64,000 nt of DNA from Fodinicurvata sp. EGI_FJ10296 (GCF_040712075.1 NZ_JBFCVL010000007.1:124001-188000); one strand, 5' to 3'. Counted from the stretch's first letter, positions 32,594 through 41,971 are shown. The notes: a model not told the origin generated them from the letters alone. Program-made: numbers and translations.

Positions 32594-34015
32594 GTGACCG
32601 ACAGCACGCTCCCCACCGATCCGGCTCTCTGGCCGGCAACGGCGATGGTGACCGCCTATCGCGCCGGAACGCTTTCCCCGGTCGAGGTCGTTGCTGCCTG
32701 CCTGCGCGCCGTCGAACGCGACAACGGCAGATTGAACGCCTTTAACGCGGTCGACGCCGACGGCGCCTGTGCCGCCGCCCGCAAAAGCGAGGCGCGGTGG
32801 GCGGCCGGCCGGCCGATCGGCCCCGCCGACGGCGTTCCGGCCTCGGTCAAGGATATCGTCCTGGCCAAGGGCTGGCCAACGCTCAGGGGGTCGCGGACAA
32901 CGGACCCGCTTCAGACCTGGGACGAAGACAGCCCCGTGGTGGCTGGCCTTCGCGACGCCGGGTGCATTCTTATCGGTCGCACGACGACACCGGAATTCGG
33001 CTGGAAGGGTGTGACGGACTCGCCCCTGACGGGCATCACCCGCAATCCGTGGGATGACTCGAAGACACCGGGCGGTTCGTCCGGCGGTGCCGCCGTCGCG
33101 GCCGCCTGCGGCATGGCGGCGCTGAATGTCGGCACCGACGGCGGCGGCTCCGTGCGCATTCCGGCCGCATTCACCGGGATTTTCGGGCTCAAGCCGTCCT
33201 TCGCCCGGATTCCCGTCCATCCGCCGAGCGTGTTCGGCTCGATCTCGCATGTCGGGCCTATGACCCGGACGGTTGCCGACGCCGCATTGATGATGCAAAT
33301 CACGGCGCGATCTGACGACCGCGACTGGACCCGCCCGCCGTTCCCTGAACTGGACTTCACCGCGGCGCTGGATCGGCCGATGGCCAAATCGCGCATCGGC
33401 GTCGTCAAGACGTTCAACGGCCACCATGTCGATCCGGAAATCGCGGCCCTGTTCGACGATGCCGTAGAGGTATTCGCCGATCTCGGCGCCGATCTCCGGC
33501 CGGTCACGCTGCCGTTCGAGGGGATCGAGGAAATCTTTCGCATTCACTGGCACGGCGCTGCCGCCGTCGCCGTGGGCAACATTCCCGAAGCGCGCCGCAA
33601 CCTGATCGATCCCGGGCTGCGCGCCATCGCCGAAGACGGCGACCGGATCACAAAGGCCGAGTACATTGCTGCGATGAACGAGCGGGCCCGGATCGGCGCT
33701 GCCGTTAATAAGCTATACCGGGATATCGACCTGCTGCTGATGCCGACGATTCCGATACCGGCGTTCGAAGCCGGGCACGACGTGCCGCCGGACAGCGCCT
33801 TTGGCGGCTGGCCCGACTGGACGCCATTTACCCCGCCGTTCAACCTGACCCAGCAACCGGCGGCCACAGTGCCCTGCGGTCTGACCGCCAGCGGCCTGCC
33901 TGCCGGTCTTCAGATCGTCGGCCCGATGCACGACGATGCCGCCGTGATGGCCGCCAGCCATGCCTTCGAGCAGGCCCGGCCCTTTGCCCTGCCGCCGCGC
34001 GTCACCGGCCGTTGA
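32594..34015 (+). CDS. Amidase (amidase-signature family, GTG start)
   Basis: Amidase-signature hydrolase with the Ser-cisSer-Lys triad. Lys86 is in ASVKDIVLAKG, the cis-serine Ser163 in TPGGSSGGAAVAAACG, and the nucleophile Ser186 in TDGGGSVRIPAAFTG. The GTG is chosen because AGGAGG stands 7 nt upstream and MTDSTLPTDPALWPATAMVT is a normal amidase N-terminus. The product has 473 residues. The substrate cannot be predicted: relatives include acylamidases, 6-aminohexanoate hydrolases and GatA. GatA is unlikely because gatB and gatC are absent. Confidence 0.9.
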   Translation: MTDSTLPTDPALWPATAMVTAYRAGTLSPVEVVAACLRAVERDNGRLNAFNAVDADGACAAARKSEARWAAGRPIGPADGVPASVKDIVLAKGWPTLRGSRTTDPLQTWDEDSPVVAGLRDAGCILIGRTTTPEFGWKGVTDSPLTGITRNPWDDSKTPGGSSGGAAVAAACGMAALNVGTDGGGSVRIPAAFTGIFGLKPSFARIPVHPPSVFGSISHVGPMTRTVADAALMMQITARSDDRDWTRPPFPELDFTAALDRPMAKSRIGVVKTFNGHHVDPEIAALFDDAVEVFADLGADLRPVTLPFEGIEEIFRIHWHGAAAVAVGNIPEARRNLIDPGLRAIAEDGDRITKAEYIAAMNERARIGAAVNKLYRDIDLLLMPTIPIPAFEAGHDVPPDSAFGGWPDWTPFTPPFNLTQQPAATVPCGLTASGLPAGLQIVGPMHDDAAVMAASHAFEQARPFALPPRVTGR

Positions 34016-34112
34016 CACCATTGGGAGGAATGACGATCTGTCCGGGGAATGTGGCATCAGGGGATGTGGCGCCGGGCCATCCATCCCCGGCCCCGGAATA
34101 TTGGAGAACAAA

Positions 34113-34394
34113 GTGATACAAGAAATATTCGCGGCCTTGGTTGCCTTTTTCCTTGTCGAGCCGATGCAAGGACACATTGTAGACTCGTATGTCGCAAATG
34201 GCATGGACCGCGAACAGGCAACCGAAATCGCCACCTGTTTCACTGATCAGACACCGGCAATTCTGGCACAGGCCGGACACGATCCGATGCAGGCTTTCAC
34301 AAACGCCATGAATTACTGGACAGGCCTGTCAGACATCGACGCCATTGTTGCAGATATGGCGCCACAATGTATGCAGAATACCGAAGTGGTCTGA
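34113..34394 (+). CDS. Small hypothetical protein with hydrophobic N-terminus (GTG start)
   Basis: No family recognised. GTG with GGAG 7 nt upstream gives 93 residues starting MIQEIFAALVAFFLVEPMQG, a short hydrophobic stretch that could be a signal or peripheral membrane segment. The remaining acidic helical part has two cysteines (IATCFTDQ and PQCMQN) that could pair if the protein is exported. It lies about 100 nt after the amidase gene and ends 30 nt before the convergent channel gene. Confidence 0.6.
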   Translation: MIQEIFAALVAFFLVEPMQGHIVDSYVANGMDREQATEIATCFTDQTPAILAQAGHDPMQAFTNAMNYWTGLSDIDAIVADMAPQCMQNTEVV

Positions 34395-34424
34395 GACAGG
34401 AAGGAGCAACAGAACGCTGCGGGT

Positions 34425-35066
34425 TTATTCCTTGTCGGCGGCTTCAGTCGGGGTTCGCCCCGGCCGAGACCTGTAGCGAGGAAAGGTCCAGCCGAAATAC
34501 AGCGCACCGCTGCGAATGCCGAGCGCGACCAGAAAACCGGAGCCGGCGGCGAGGATGAGCGGCAAGCCCAGGCCGTAAACCGCCACAAACGTCACCGCCC
34601 CGGCCATTGCAGCCGCCACGTAAATCTCCGGCCTCATGAGAACCGACGGCTGACTGGCCAGCACATCACGCAGTATTCCCCCCAACGTGCCGGTGATCAT
34701 GCCCATGACCACGGCCACGGTCGCGGAATCGGTCACCGCGAGCCCCTTGTAAGCACCGAAGACGCCGTAAGCCGACAAAGCCACGGCATCGAGCCACAGC
34801 AGCAATCGGTGCCGCGATTCAATCAGATGGGCTGCAAAATAGACGAGGACAGCTGTTGCGGCGCAAACCGGAATAAAGACCGGCTGCTCGACCCAGAACA
34901 CCGGCACGCCGAGAATCAGATCCCGCGCCGTTCCCCCGCCAATACCTGTCACGGCGCTGAGAAACAGAAAGCCGACGATGTCGAGTTGCTGGCGCGACGC
35001 CGCAAGGGCGCCGGTCGCGGCGAATAGAGCAACGCCAACATAGTCCAGGAAAAAGATCGGACCCAT
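34425..35066 (-). CDS. Trimeric intracellular cation (TRIC/YicG, UPF0126) channel family protein
   Basis: Inner-membrane protein of the TRIC channel family, whose prokaryotic members form homotrimeric potassium-permeable pores. The 213-residue sequence has about seven membrane helices arranged as two glycine-rich repeats, GIGGGTARDLILG and GTLGGILRDVLAS, the family signatures with GGG.(T/I)xRD. It ends in a charged cytoplasmic tail. It is a single gene between convergent and co-directional neighbours, and no role in the adjacent DNA-repair genes is suggested. Confidence 0.88.
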   Translation of the reverse strand: MGPIFFLDYVGVALFAATGALAASRQQLDIVGFLFLSAVTGIGGGTARDLILGVPVFWVEQPVFIPVCAATAVLVYFAAHLIESRHRLLLWLDAVALSAYGVFGAYKGLAVTDSATVAVVMGMITGTLGGILRDVLASQPSVLMRPEIYVAAAMAGAVTFVAVYGLGLPLILAAGSGFLVALGIRSGALYFGWTFPRYRSRPGRTPTEAADKE

Positions 35067-35140
35067 CGGAACTGGCCTCGTCCGTCGGTGCAGGAGATCG
35101 GGCGCATGCGTTCGATAATGACATTTGCATACCGGTATGG

Positions 35141-36754
35141 CTAATCCCGGACCAGCGCCCGCAGCGTTTCCAGCCGATCAGCCTCGGCCGCCGGCTTGTC
35201 CCAGCGGATGCGGTGAATACGCGGAAAGCGCATCGCCAGACCGGATTTGTGGCGGGTGGACGGATGGATGCTGTCGAACGCGACTTCGAGCACCAGCCCC
35301 GGCGGCACCTCGCGCACCGGACCATAGCGGCGCACCGTATTGGCACGGATCCATTTGTCCAGCGCGGTCAGTTCGGCATCGGTGAAACCGAAATACGCCT
35401 TGCCCACCGGGACCAGCGCGTCCTGGCCGGTCTCGGGGTCCGGGCGCCAGGCACCAAAGGTGAAATCGGAATAATAGCTCGACCGCTTGCCATGGCCGCG
35501 CTGGGCATACATCAGCACGGTATCCAGCGTCAGCGCACCGCGCTTCCACTTGAACCACGGCCCCTTGGGCCGGCCGGCGACATAGGCGCTCTCGCGGTGC
35601 TTCAGCATCAGCCCTTCGTCGCCGGTGTCGCGGGCGCTGTCGCGCAGCACCCGCAGATCGTCCCAGCCGGCGAACGCGATCAGCGGCGAAATATCCATCC
35701 GCGCCGGTGCCGTTCGTTCGATCCAGCCCTGGAGCCGCGCGCGCCGCTGGTCGAACGGCAACGCGCGCAAATCAGCGCCCTCGTCCATGAGGATGTCGTA
35801 GACGCGCACCCAGGCCGGGTGCTTCTGCAGCAGACCGGCATCGACCGTCTTGCGATTGAGACGCTGCTGGAGGGCGTTGAAGCTCTGCACCGCGCCATCG
35901 GTCATGACGAGCAATTCGCCGTCGAGCACGGCATCGAAGGTCATGGCCTCGACGATATCGGGAAAGGCGGCGCCGATCTCATCGCCCGTGCGCGAGAACA
36001 GGCGTCGCTGCCCGCCCCGTGCGGCAAGTTGGACGCGGATGCCGTCGAACTTCCATTCGGCCCGATAATCGGCCGGATCGAGACGCAGGATGTCCTCTTC
36101 TTCCAGCGGATTGGCCAGCATCATGGGCCGGAAAACGGCGCGGTCGTCGATGCTGGGCCGGTCTGCGGTTCCGTCCAGCCAGGCGAACAGGTCGATATAG
36201 GGCGGCTCCATGCCGTGCCAGACTTCCTCGATCGCCGCCAGATCGGCGTCGTGCCAGGCTTCGGTCAGCGCCGTCTTGGCCAGCCGCGCCGACACGCCGA
36301 CCCGCAGGCCGCCGGTGATCAGCTTGAGCAGGGCAAAGCGCTGCGTCGGCGCCAGCACATCCAGCCATCTCTCGACGACCGACGGCGCCGCACGGCGGCT
36401 GGTCGCGCGCAGCGTTTCCACGACTTCTGACAGGCTCAGATCGTGCGGCCCGGTCTCCGGCCCCGCCGCGTCGTCCGACGGGCCATCGGGCCAGACCAGC
36501 GACACGGTTTCCGCCAGATCGCCAACATAGTCGCAAGACCACGCGAACAGCTGCGGATGAATGCGCGCCGTCGCCAGACTGCGGATCGCACCCGCCTTGA
36601 CGCCGGTAAAGTCGAGCGTACCGGCCAGCGCCGCAAGCGCATAACCACGGTCGGGGTCCGGGGTCGAGCGGAAATAGGCCGCCATGTGGCGCAGCTTTCC
36701 ATTACGCGATGGCGTAAAGACGAGTTTCTCCATCAGGGCGGCGAAGCGCTTCAT
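35141..36754 (-). CDS. ATP-dependent DNA ligase
   Basis: Seals DNA nicks through a ligase-AMP intermediate, distinct from the NAD-dependent LigA. The 537-residue product has an N-terminal DNA-binding helical domain (1-205), a nucleotidyltransferase domain with the AMP-accepting Lys235 in EWKFDGIR, and a C-terminal OB domain with the GPWFKWKRG motif V region. It overlaps the exonuclease stop by 4 nt (ATGA), so the two are translationally coupled. This is the ligase of the ligase-associated repair set (family TIGR04120-like). Confidence 0.93.
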   Translation of the reverse strand: MKRFAALMEKLVFTPSRNGKLRHMAAYFRSTPDPDRGYALAALAGTLDFTGVKAGAIRSLATARIHPQLFAWSCDYVGDLAETVSLVWPDGPSDDAAGPETGPHDLSLSEVVETLRATSRRAAPSVVERWLDVLAPTQRFALLKLITGGLRVGVSARLAKTALTEAWHDADLAAIEEVWHGMEPPYIDLFAWLDGTADRPSIDDRAVFRPMMLANPLEEEDILRLDPADYRAEWKFDGIRVQLAARGGQRRLFSRTGDEIGAAFPDIVEAMTFDAVLDGELLVMTDGAVQSFNALQQRLNRKTVDAGLLQKHPAWVRVYDILMDEGADLRALPFDQRRARLQGWIERTAPARMDISPLIAFAGWDDLRVLRDSARDTGDEGLMLKHRESAYVAGRPKGPWFKWKRGALTLDTVLMYAQRGHGKRSSYYSDFTFGAWRPDPETGQDALVPVGKAYFGFTDAELTALDKWIRANTVRRYGPVREVPPGLVLEVAFDSIHPSTRHKSGLAMRFPRIHRIRWDKPAAEADRLETLRALVRD

Positions 36755-37878
36755 TCGCCACTCTCCTCATCATAGCCGAGCAGGTTGAGCGCCCGCCCGA
36801 CCCGCCCCTGCAGTTCGACCGCCAGAATCAGGGCCTCTTCCCGGCCATGGGTGACCCAGACCTCACTGGCTTCGACCTCGTCGATCGTGCGCAGCAACTC
36901 ATTCCAGTCGGCGTGGTCGGAAATGATCAGGGGCAGTTCGACACCGCCCTGTTTTGCCCGCTGACGAACGCGCATCCAGCCCGACGCCGCCGCCACGACC
37001 GGATCGGCAAGCCGTCGCGCCCAGCGGTCGGCAATCGCCGATGGCGGCGCCAGAACCAGTTCCCGCGCCAGATCGGCCTTTTTCATGCCGGTTGCCGGCG
37101 CCACGGCCCCCAACGGCACGCCGAACTGTTCATAAAGCGCGCACAGCGCCACCAGCGCCCCGTGCAGATAGATCGTCCGGTCATAGCCCGCACGGCGCAA
37201 AAGGGCGATGACACGCTGCGTCTTGCCCAGTCCATAGGTGCCGAGGGCATGGCTGCGTTCGGGAAACAGCGCCATGGACTCCAGCAGGCGTTTAATTTCG
37301 CCCGCCGGATCGGGATGGCGGAAGACCGGCAGACCGAATGTCGCCTCGGTCACGAACACGTCGCACGGCACCGGTTCGAACGGGGTGCAGGTCGGGTCGT
37401 CGCCGCGCTTGTAGTCGCCGGACACGACGACCCGTGCGCCCGCGTATTCCAGGACGATCTGCGCGCTGCCCAGGACGTGACCCGCCGGAACGAAGCGGAC
37501 ACTGACGCCGCCGATGGTCATGGGGTCGCCATAGACCGCCGGCTGCAGCCGCTCTCCGGCCCTTTCGGCATAGCGCACCCTCATGATGGCAAGCGTCTCC
37601 GGCGTTGCCAGCACGTTGCGGTGCCCGGGCCGGGCGTGATCGGCATGCCCGTGCGTGATCAGGGCCCGGTCGACGGCGCGCGACGGATCGATATAGAACG
37701 CACCTGGCCGACAATAGAGACCCTCCGGGCGTACCTCCATCCACGGCGCCTGTCGCGGCTGGTGAACGAGGTCGGTTGTTTCGGTGCTGTCGGTCGTCAT
37801 GTCATCTGCTGTCGTTTCATCTGCCGTCGTTACCGTGCCATGGGTATGAAAATTGGACGGCATCGGGTCGGCGTCCAT
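36751..37878 (-). CDS. Ligase-associated DNA exonuclease (metallo-beta-lactamase fold)
   Basis: MBL-fold nuclease of the SNM1/CPSF type, genetically paired with ATP-dependent ligase (TIGR04122-like). The metal motif THGHADHARPG is at residues 75-85, followed by HVLGSAQIVLEY and SGDYKRGDDPTC. A late ISDHADW motif supplies further ligands. The first 46 residues are an unusual Thr/Asp-rich tail before the conserved EVRPEGLYCRPGAFYIDP. The annotated ATG lacks a good ribosome site, so the true start may be internal. The frame overlaps the ligase by 4 nt. Confidence 0.9.
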   Translation of the reverse strand: MDADPMPSNFHTHGTVTTADETTADDMTTDSTETTDLVHQPRQAPWMEVRPEGLYCRPGAFYIDPSRAVDRALITHGHADHARPGHRNVLATPETLAIMRVRYAERAGERLQPAVYGDPMTIGGVSVRFVPAGHVLGSAQIVLEYAGARVVVSGDYKRGDDPTCTPFEPVPCDVFVTEATFGLPVFRHPDPAGEIKRLLESMALFPERSHALGTYGLGKTQRVIALLRRAGYDRTIYLHGALVALCALYEQFGVPLGAVAPATGMKKADLARELVLAPPSAIADRWARRLADPVVAAASGWMRVRQRAKQGGVELPLIISDHADWNELLRTIDEVEASEVWVTHGREEALILAVELQGRVGRALNLLGYDEESGE

Positions 37879-37964
37879 GGCTCCATTGACAAGCCCGACC
37901 GCGAACCCGCAATTCGTACGATCGCCGGACCCGCATCCGGCGGTCCACTGCTTTCGGTGACTCC

Positions 37965-38897
37965 ATGCTGTGCCTCGGCGCCGCCCATATCGATGAAACC
38001 ATTACGGCGACCGGACCCATTCGGTCCGGAACCTCCAATCCATGCGAAATCGCGACATCCTGCGGCGGCGTGGCATTCAACGTGGCAGTCGGGCTGGGAT
38101 GCCTCGGCCATCCGGTCGCGCTATGCGCCCCCATCGGCCACGATGGCGACGGCGAGCGCCTTCGCCAGCGCGCGGCCGAAGCCAACGTCGCCGGCGACTG
38201 CCTGATAACCCGCACCGAACGGCCGACCGGGCGCTATGTCGCCGCGCTCGACCCCTCCGGCAATCTGACCTATGGCTTTGCCGACACGCGCCTGTGCGAA
38301 ACCCTGACCCCTGGCGATCTGGAGCCGATTATCGCCAACCGACGCGATGACCGCGTCTGGTTCATCGATACCAATCTGCCGGAACCGGTATTGTCGATGC
38401 TGGCGGCCCGGTGTCCGCCACAGACCTGCCTGATCGCCGATTCCGTGTCGGTGGCGAAGGCGCCGCGGGCCGCCTGCCTCGTCGGACGCGTCACCATCCT
38501 GCGCACCAACCGTGCCGAAGCCGAGGCCATACTTGAACGCCCGGGCGTTCCCCTGGTTTCGCTGGCCCGCGCGCTGGCCGACCGCATGGCGGCCTCGATC
38601 GTTCTGACCGACGGCGCCCACGGTACCGTCGTCGTCGCCGGATCGGGCGAGCGGGCGCCGGCCTGGCTGGTCCCGGCGCCCAGCGTTACGACGGTCGACG
38701 TCACCGGGGCAGGAGACGCCGCTACGGTCGGAATGATCCACGGATTGGCCATGGGGCTGCAACTGGCCGACGCTGCGGTCGTCGGGCATGCCGCTGCCGC
38801 CGTCGTCCTTTGCCGGTCCGGGGCCGGCTTCGACGCCGTGACACCCGCGCTGCTGGCTGACAATGCGGCGAGGGTTATGCCATATCTTGCGCTCTGA
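37965..38897 (+). CDS. psuK: PfkB-family carbohydrate kinase, probable pseudouridine kinase
   Basis: Ribokinase-fold enzyme that would phosphorylate pseudouridine before PsuG cleaves it. The 310-residue product has the N-terminal substrate region CGGVAFNVAVGLGCLG and the C-terminal PfkB signature DVTGAGDAATVGMIHG with the catalytic aspartate. It is followed after 32 nt by psuG, the standard pair, which is the main reason for the specific call. It diverges from the exonuclease gene with an 86-nt gap that must hold both promoters. Confidence 0.85.
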   Translation: MLCLGAAHIDETITATGPIRSGTSNPCEIATSCGGVAFNVAVGLGCLGHPVALCAPIGHDGDGERLRQRAAEANVAGDCLITRTERPTGRYVAALDPSGNLTYGFADTRLCETLTPGDLEPIIANRRDDRVWFIDTNLPEPVLSMLAARCPPQTCLIADSVSVAKAPRAACLVGRVTILRTNRAEAEAILERPGVPLVSLARALADRMAASIVLTDGAHGTVVVAGSGERAPAWLVPAPSVTTVDVTGAGDAATVGMIHGLAMGLQLADAAVVGHAAAAVVLCRSGAGFDAVTPALLADNAARVMPYLAL

Positions 38898-38929
38898 CCC
38901 GCACTCTCCAGACTTCATGGTGACCTCCT

Positions 38930-39883
38930 ATGCAAACCCGATTCCGCAAGTCTGATACCCGTGCCGACCCCGCACTCGACCTTGTCGACATGACGCCGGA
39001 AGTTGCAGAGGCGATCGCCATTGGCGGCCCGGTCGTGGCGCTGGAAAGCACCATCATCGCCCACGGCATGCCCTATCCCGACAATCTCGCCACCGGCCGG
39101 ATGCTGGAGCAAACCGTCCGCGACAGCGGCGGTGTGCCGGCCACAGTCGCGGTGCTCGACGGGCGCCTCAAGCTGGGCCTGACACCGGACATGCTCGAAC
39201 GCATCGCCACGGATCCGGCTATCGCGAAAGCCAGCCGGCGCGATCTGCCGATCCTGATGGCGCGGGGCGGCAGCGGCGCAACGACCGTGGCGGCCACGAT
39301 GATCGTTGCCGGGCTCGCCAGTGTGCGCGTCTTTGCCACCGGCGCCATTGGCGGCGTCCATCGCGGGGCAGAAGCCAGCTTCGACATATCCGCCGATCTT
39401 CAGGAACTGGCGTCCACGCCCGTGGCCGTCGTCTGTGCCGGCGCGAAATCGATCCTGGATCTGCCGAAGACGCTCGAATATCTGGAAACTCACGGCGTGC
39501 CGGTTCTGGGTTATGGCACAGACGTCTTCCCGGCATTCTATTGCACCGACAGCGGGCTTGGCTGCGACGCCCGATGCGACACGCCAGACGAGATCGCGGC
39601 AATTCTGGCCCATCAGGATCATCTGGGCTACCGGCAGGGCACCGTTATCGCGAACCCGATACCGGCGGCCGACGCCATCGACCCGGCGACCGTCGACGCC
39701 GCAATCAACAACGCCCTGGCCGAAGCCGAACTGAAGGGGATCAAGGGCAAGGAAACCACGCCCTTTTTGCTGTCCCGTGTCGTCGACGCCACCGGCGGTG
39801 CCAGCCTGAAGGCCAATATTGCTTTGGCCCGAAACAATGCCGCCCTCGCCGGACGCATTGCAACCGCCTATGCCGCCCCGTAG
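38930..39883 (+). CDS. psuG: Pseudouridine-5'-phosphate glycosidase
   Basis: Cleaves the C-C glycosidic bond of pseudouridine 5'-phosphate to uracil and ribose 5-phosphate, using manganese and a lysine. The 317-residue product shows the family core ALESTIIAHGMPYPDNLATG near the start, then ATTVAATMIVAG and ATGAIGGVHRGAEASFDIS. An ANPIPAADAID segment lies toward the C-terminus. It is downstream of psuK with the same orientation. No uracil-specific transporter is adjacent. The start could be an internal ATG 20 codons on. Confidence 0.95.
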   Translation: MQTRFRKSDTRADPALDLVDMTPEVAEAIAIGGPVVALESTIIAHGMPYPDNLATGRMLEQTVRDSGGVPATVAVLDGRLKLGLTPDMLERIATDPAIAKASRRDLPILMARGGSGATTVAATMIVAGLASVRVFATGAIGGVHRGAEASFDISADLQELASTPVAVVCAGAKSILDLPKTLEYLETHGVPVLGYGTDVFPAFYCTDSGLGCDARCDTPDEIAAILAHQDHLGYRQGTVIANPIPAADAIDPATVDAAINNALAEAELKGIKGKETTPFLLSRVVDATGGASLKANIALARNNAALAGRIATAYAAP

Positions 39884-39907
39884 CCGGCCACCCCGCTCAA
39901 TATCCAG

Positions 39908-40294
39908 TCAGCGATCCGACCAGACCGACAGCTCGTACCCATCCGGATCGGTGAACTGGAACCGCCGGCCACCGGGAAACGAAAAGATCGGCTTGACGAT
40001 CGTCCCGCCCGCGGCTTCCACCTGCGCCTGCATACCTTCCAGATCGGCGCCGTAGAGGATGACCAGCGGCCCGCCCGGCATGACCCGGCCGTCGGTGGTA
40101 AACCCGCCTGTCAGCCGTCCATCAGAAAATTCGCAATAGGTCGGGCCGTAATCGGTGAATGTCCACCCGAATGCCGCTTGATAGAAGGCCTTCGACCGGT
40201 CGATGTCGCCGACGACGAACTCGATGTTGTCGATTCGCCGGTCGTTCTCCGTTCTGTCGTGATGTCCGGTATCAGCCACGGCGCCCTCTCTCAT
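39908..40294 (-). CDS. VOC (glyoxalase/bleomycin-resistance fold) protein
   Basis: Vicinal-oxygen-chelate protein of 128 residues with two beta-alpha-beta3 modules. IDNIEFVVGDIDRSKAFYQ opens the first, and GRRFQFTDPDGYELSVWSD closes the second with the usual metal-binding Glu. It resembles the small single-domain proteins annotated as glyoxalase-like; substrate unknown. The first 20 residues precede the fold and may not be translated. It converges with psuG and is followed upstream by ComB on the same strand. Confidence 0.82.
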   Translation of the reverse strand: MREGAVADTGHHDRTENDRRIDNIEFVVGDIDRSKAFYQAAFGWTFTDYGPTYCEFSDGRLTGGFTTDGRVMPGGPLVILYGADLEGMQAQVEAAGGTIVKPIFSFPGGRRFQFTDPDGYELSVWSDR

Positions 40295-40400
40295 TCTACC
40301 TGGAATTCCTCAGCCTGCACGCTATCGTCCACCGCCCAAGAATAGAACATATATGGAACACAATGCCGCGGCAATCGGATTCCGCGGCCCAAACACGGGC

Positions 40401-41138
40401 CTACCACTCGGCAGCGCGAAAAACGCCGTCGATGAATACCGGCGTATAGGGGCTGACATTCAGCGCGGCCGCATCGGTCACGTCCTGGGTATAGCCCGAG
40501 CGGCAGAGCGAATATCCCGTCGCCGATCCGGCCAGCGATCGTGGAAGACTGTCCCAGGCCGCCCGAAACGCGGCCCGCGCTGCCAGGGCTTCCGGCGATT
40601 GCGAGCCTTCCAGCCGGTGCGCGATAGCGCCCGCGCCAAGCAGATCTTCGACAGCCGGCCGCAATCCGCCGCGTGGCCACCGCTCGCCCGCGCAGATGAT
40701 CGATATCCGTCGCCCCATCCGGCGTGCCGTATCGGCGACCGCGCCGGCATTGCGAAGACAGCCGGCCAGCACCGTCGGCTGCACCTCCTCGCCCGTGGTC
40801 GAGGCCGCCCGGACGATCGCCGCGACGTCGGCGGCCGGCAGCGCCAGACGAACGCCGGGGGCCAGACCGACAAGGGATGACGGCAAGTCGCTGTATGTAC
40901 CGGTATCGGCGGCCTCTTTCGGCCGGGCAAGGAAGGCGCGCTGGCCCTTGGCGAACACATCCGCGGTGTCGGCGCGGTACAGGAACGGAATCACCGCCGC
41001 GCCCTGAGAGACCGCCTGATCGATGGCCGTGGTGGCGAGCAGGACGTCGACAACGATGAAGACGTCCGTATAGGGCGCGAGCGCGGCAACGCCGTCGGCT
41101 CCCCAGTCGCACCGGATTTCAAGCGTCGATTTCGCCAC
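40401..41138 (-). CDS. comB: 2-phosphosulfolactate phosphatase family protein (ComB-like)
   Basis: ComB converts 2-phosphosulfolactate to sulfolactate in archaeal coenzyme M synthesis; many bacteria hold relatives with unclear roles. The 245-residue sequence has the family landmarks VVDVLLATTAIDQAV near residue 29, CLRNAGAVADTARRMG in the middle, and ICAGERWPRGGLRPAVEDLL. No ComA or ComC homologue is in the window. It sits between VOC and nucleosidase genes on the same strand. The family call is good but the physiological substrate is uncertain. Confidence 0.8.
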   Translation of the reverse strand: MAKSTLEIRCDWGADGVAALAPYTDVFIVVDVLLATTAIDQAVSQGAAVIPFLYRADTADVFAKGQRAFLARPKEAADTGTYSDLPSSLVGLAPGVRLALPAADVAAIVRAASTTGEEVQPTVLAGCLRNAGAVADTARRMGRRISIICAGERWPRGGLRPAVEDLLGAGAIAHRLEGSQSPEALAARAAFRAAWDSLPRSLAGSATGYSLCRSGYTQDVTDAAALNVSPYTPVFIDGVFRAAEW

Positions 41139-41203
41139 TTCAGGGCCTTTTTCCCGTTACCGGCGGACCGGCGTTTGTGCGTCGCCCTTATTGGCCGCCC
41201 ACA

Positions 41204-41971
41204 TCATAGATGCCCGACGACCTGACGAACGATACCGGCCGCAACCGCCGCCGTCTCGTGCACAAAAGCACCGAAATCGACATGGCTGTCGGCACCGGCA
41301 AGATCGCTGAGTGCCCGGATCACAACAACCGGTACGCCAAACCGGTCGGCCGTCTGGGCCACCGCGGCCCCTTCCATTTCAACCGCAAGGCCGCCAAACC
41401 GGTTGAACAGCCGTTCCCGGGTCGCGCCGCAATTCATGAACGTGTCGCCGGTCAGCACAGTGCCGAAATGCACAGACGGCGTCCGGGGTTCCCCGCCCGC
41501 GGCTTCGGAACTGAGCGTCGGCAGATCAATGCCGTCCAGCACAGGGCGCAGACGGCCCAGCACGGCGGCGTCGATGTCGTAGCCGACCGTTTCGTCGAAG
41601 CCCGGAAGCGGCGGCACACCCGGCTGATAGGGCCGGATATCGCCGTCGATCAGGGCGCCGTAATCATGGGCGATCAACCGGGTGGCGATCACCACGTCAC
41701 CGACGCCCAGAGCCGGATCGAGCCCACCGGCAACACCGGAAAAGACGAGCCCGTCGCAGCCGAACCGCGAGATCAGCAACGTGGCAACGATGGCCGCATT
41801 GACCTTGCCGATTCCGGTTTCGACCAGGACGCATCGGCGACCCTCCAGCACGCCGCGCCGGAAGACGAGGCCGGCGACGACCTCGCGCCCTTCTTCGGTG
41901 AATGCCGCGCCCAGATCCTCAATTTCTTCGGGAATGGCCGTCATGACGCCAAGGGTGGCGGTTTTCGTCAT
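41204..41971 (-). CDS. 5'-Methylthioadenosine/S-adenosylhomocysteine nucleosidase
   Basis: Releases adenine from methylthioadenosine and S-adenosylhomocysteine in methyl-donor recycling. The start giving MTKTATLGVMTAIPEEIEDL matches the family, with Glu15 as the conserved N-terminal acid; a frame start 29 codons upstream does not match. The catalytic core is intact: VETGIGKVNAAIVATLLI, FSGVAGGLDPALGVGDVV, AVEMEGAAVAQTA and the catalytic Asp in IRALSDLAGAD. The product has 255 residues, slightly longer than E. coli Pfs because of an insertion around GVPPLPGFDETVG. Confidence 0.9.
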   Translation of the reverse strand: MTKTATLGVMTAIPEEIEDLGAAFTEEGREVVAGLVFRRGVLEGRRCVLVETGIGKVNAAIVATLLISRFGCDGLVFSGVAGGLDPALGVGDVVIATRLIAHDYGALIDGDIRPYQPGVPPLPGFDETVGYDIDAAVLGRLRPVLDGIDLPTLSSEAAGGEPRTPSVHFGTVLTGDTFMNCGATRERLFNRFGGLAVEMEGAAVAQTADRFGVPVVVIRALSDLAGADSHVDFGAFVHETAAVAAGIVRQVVGHL

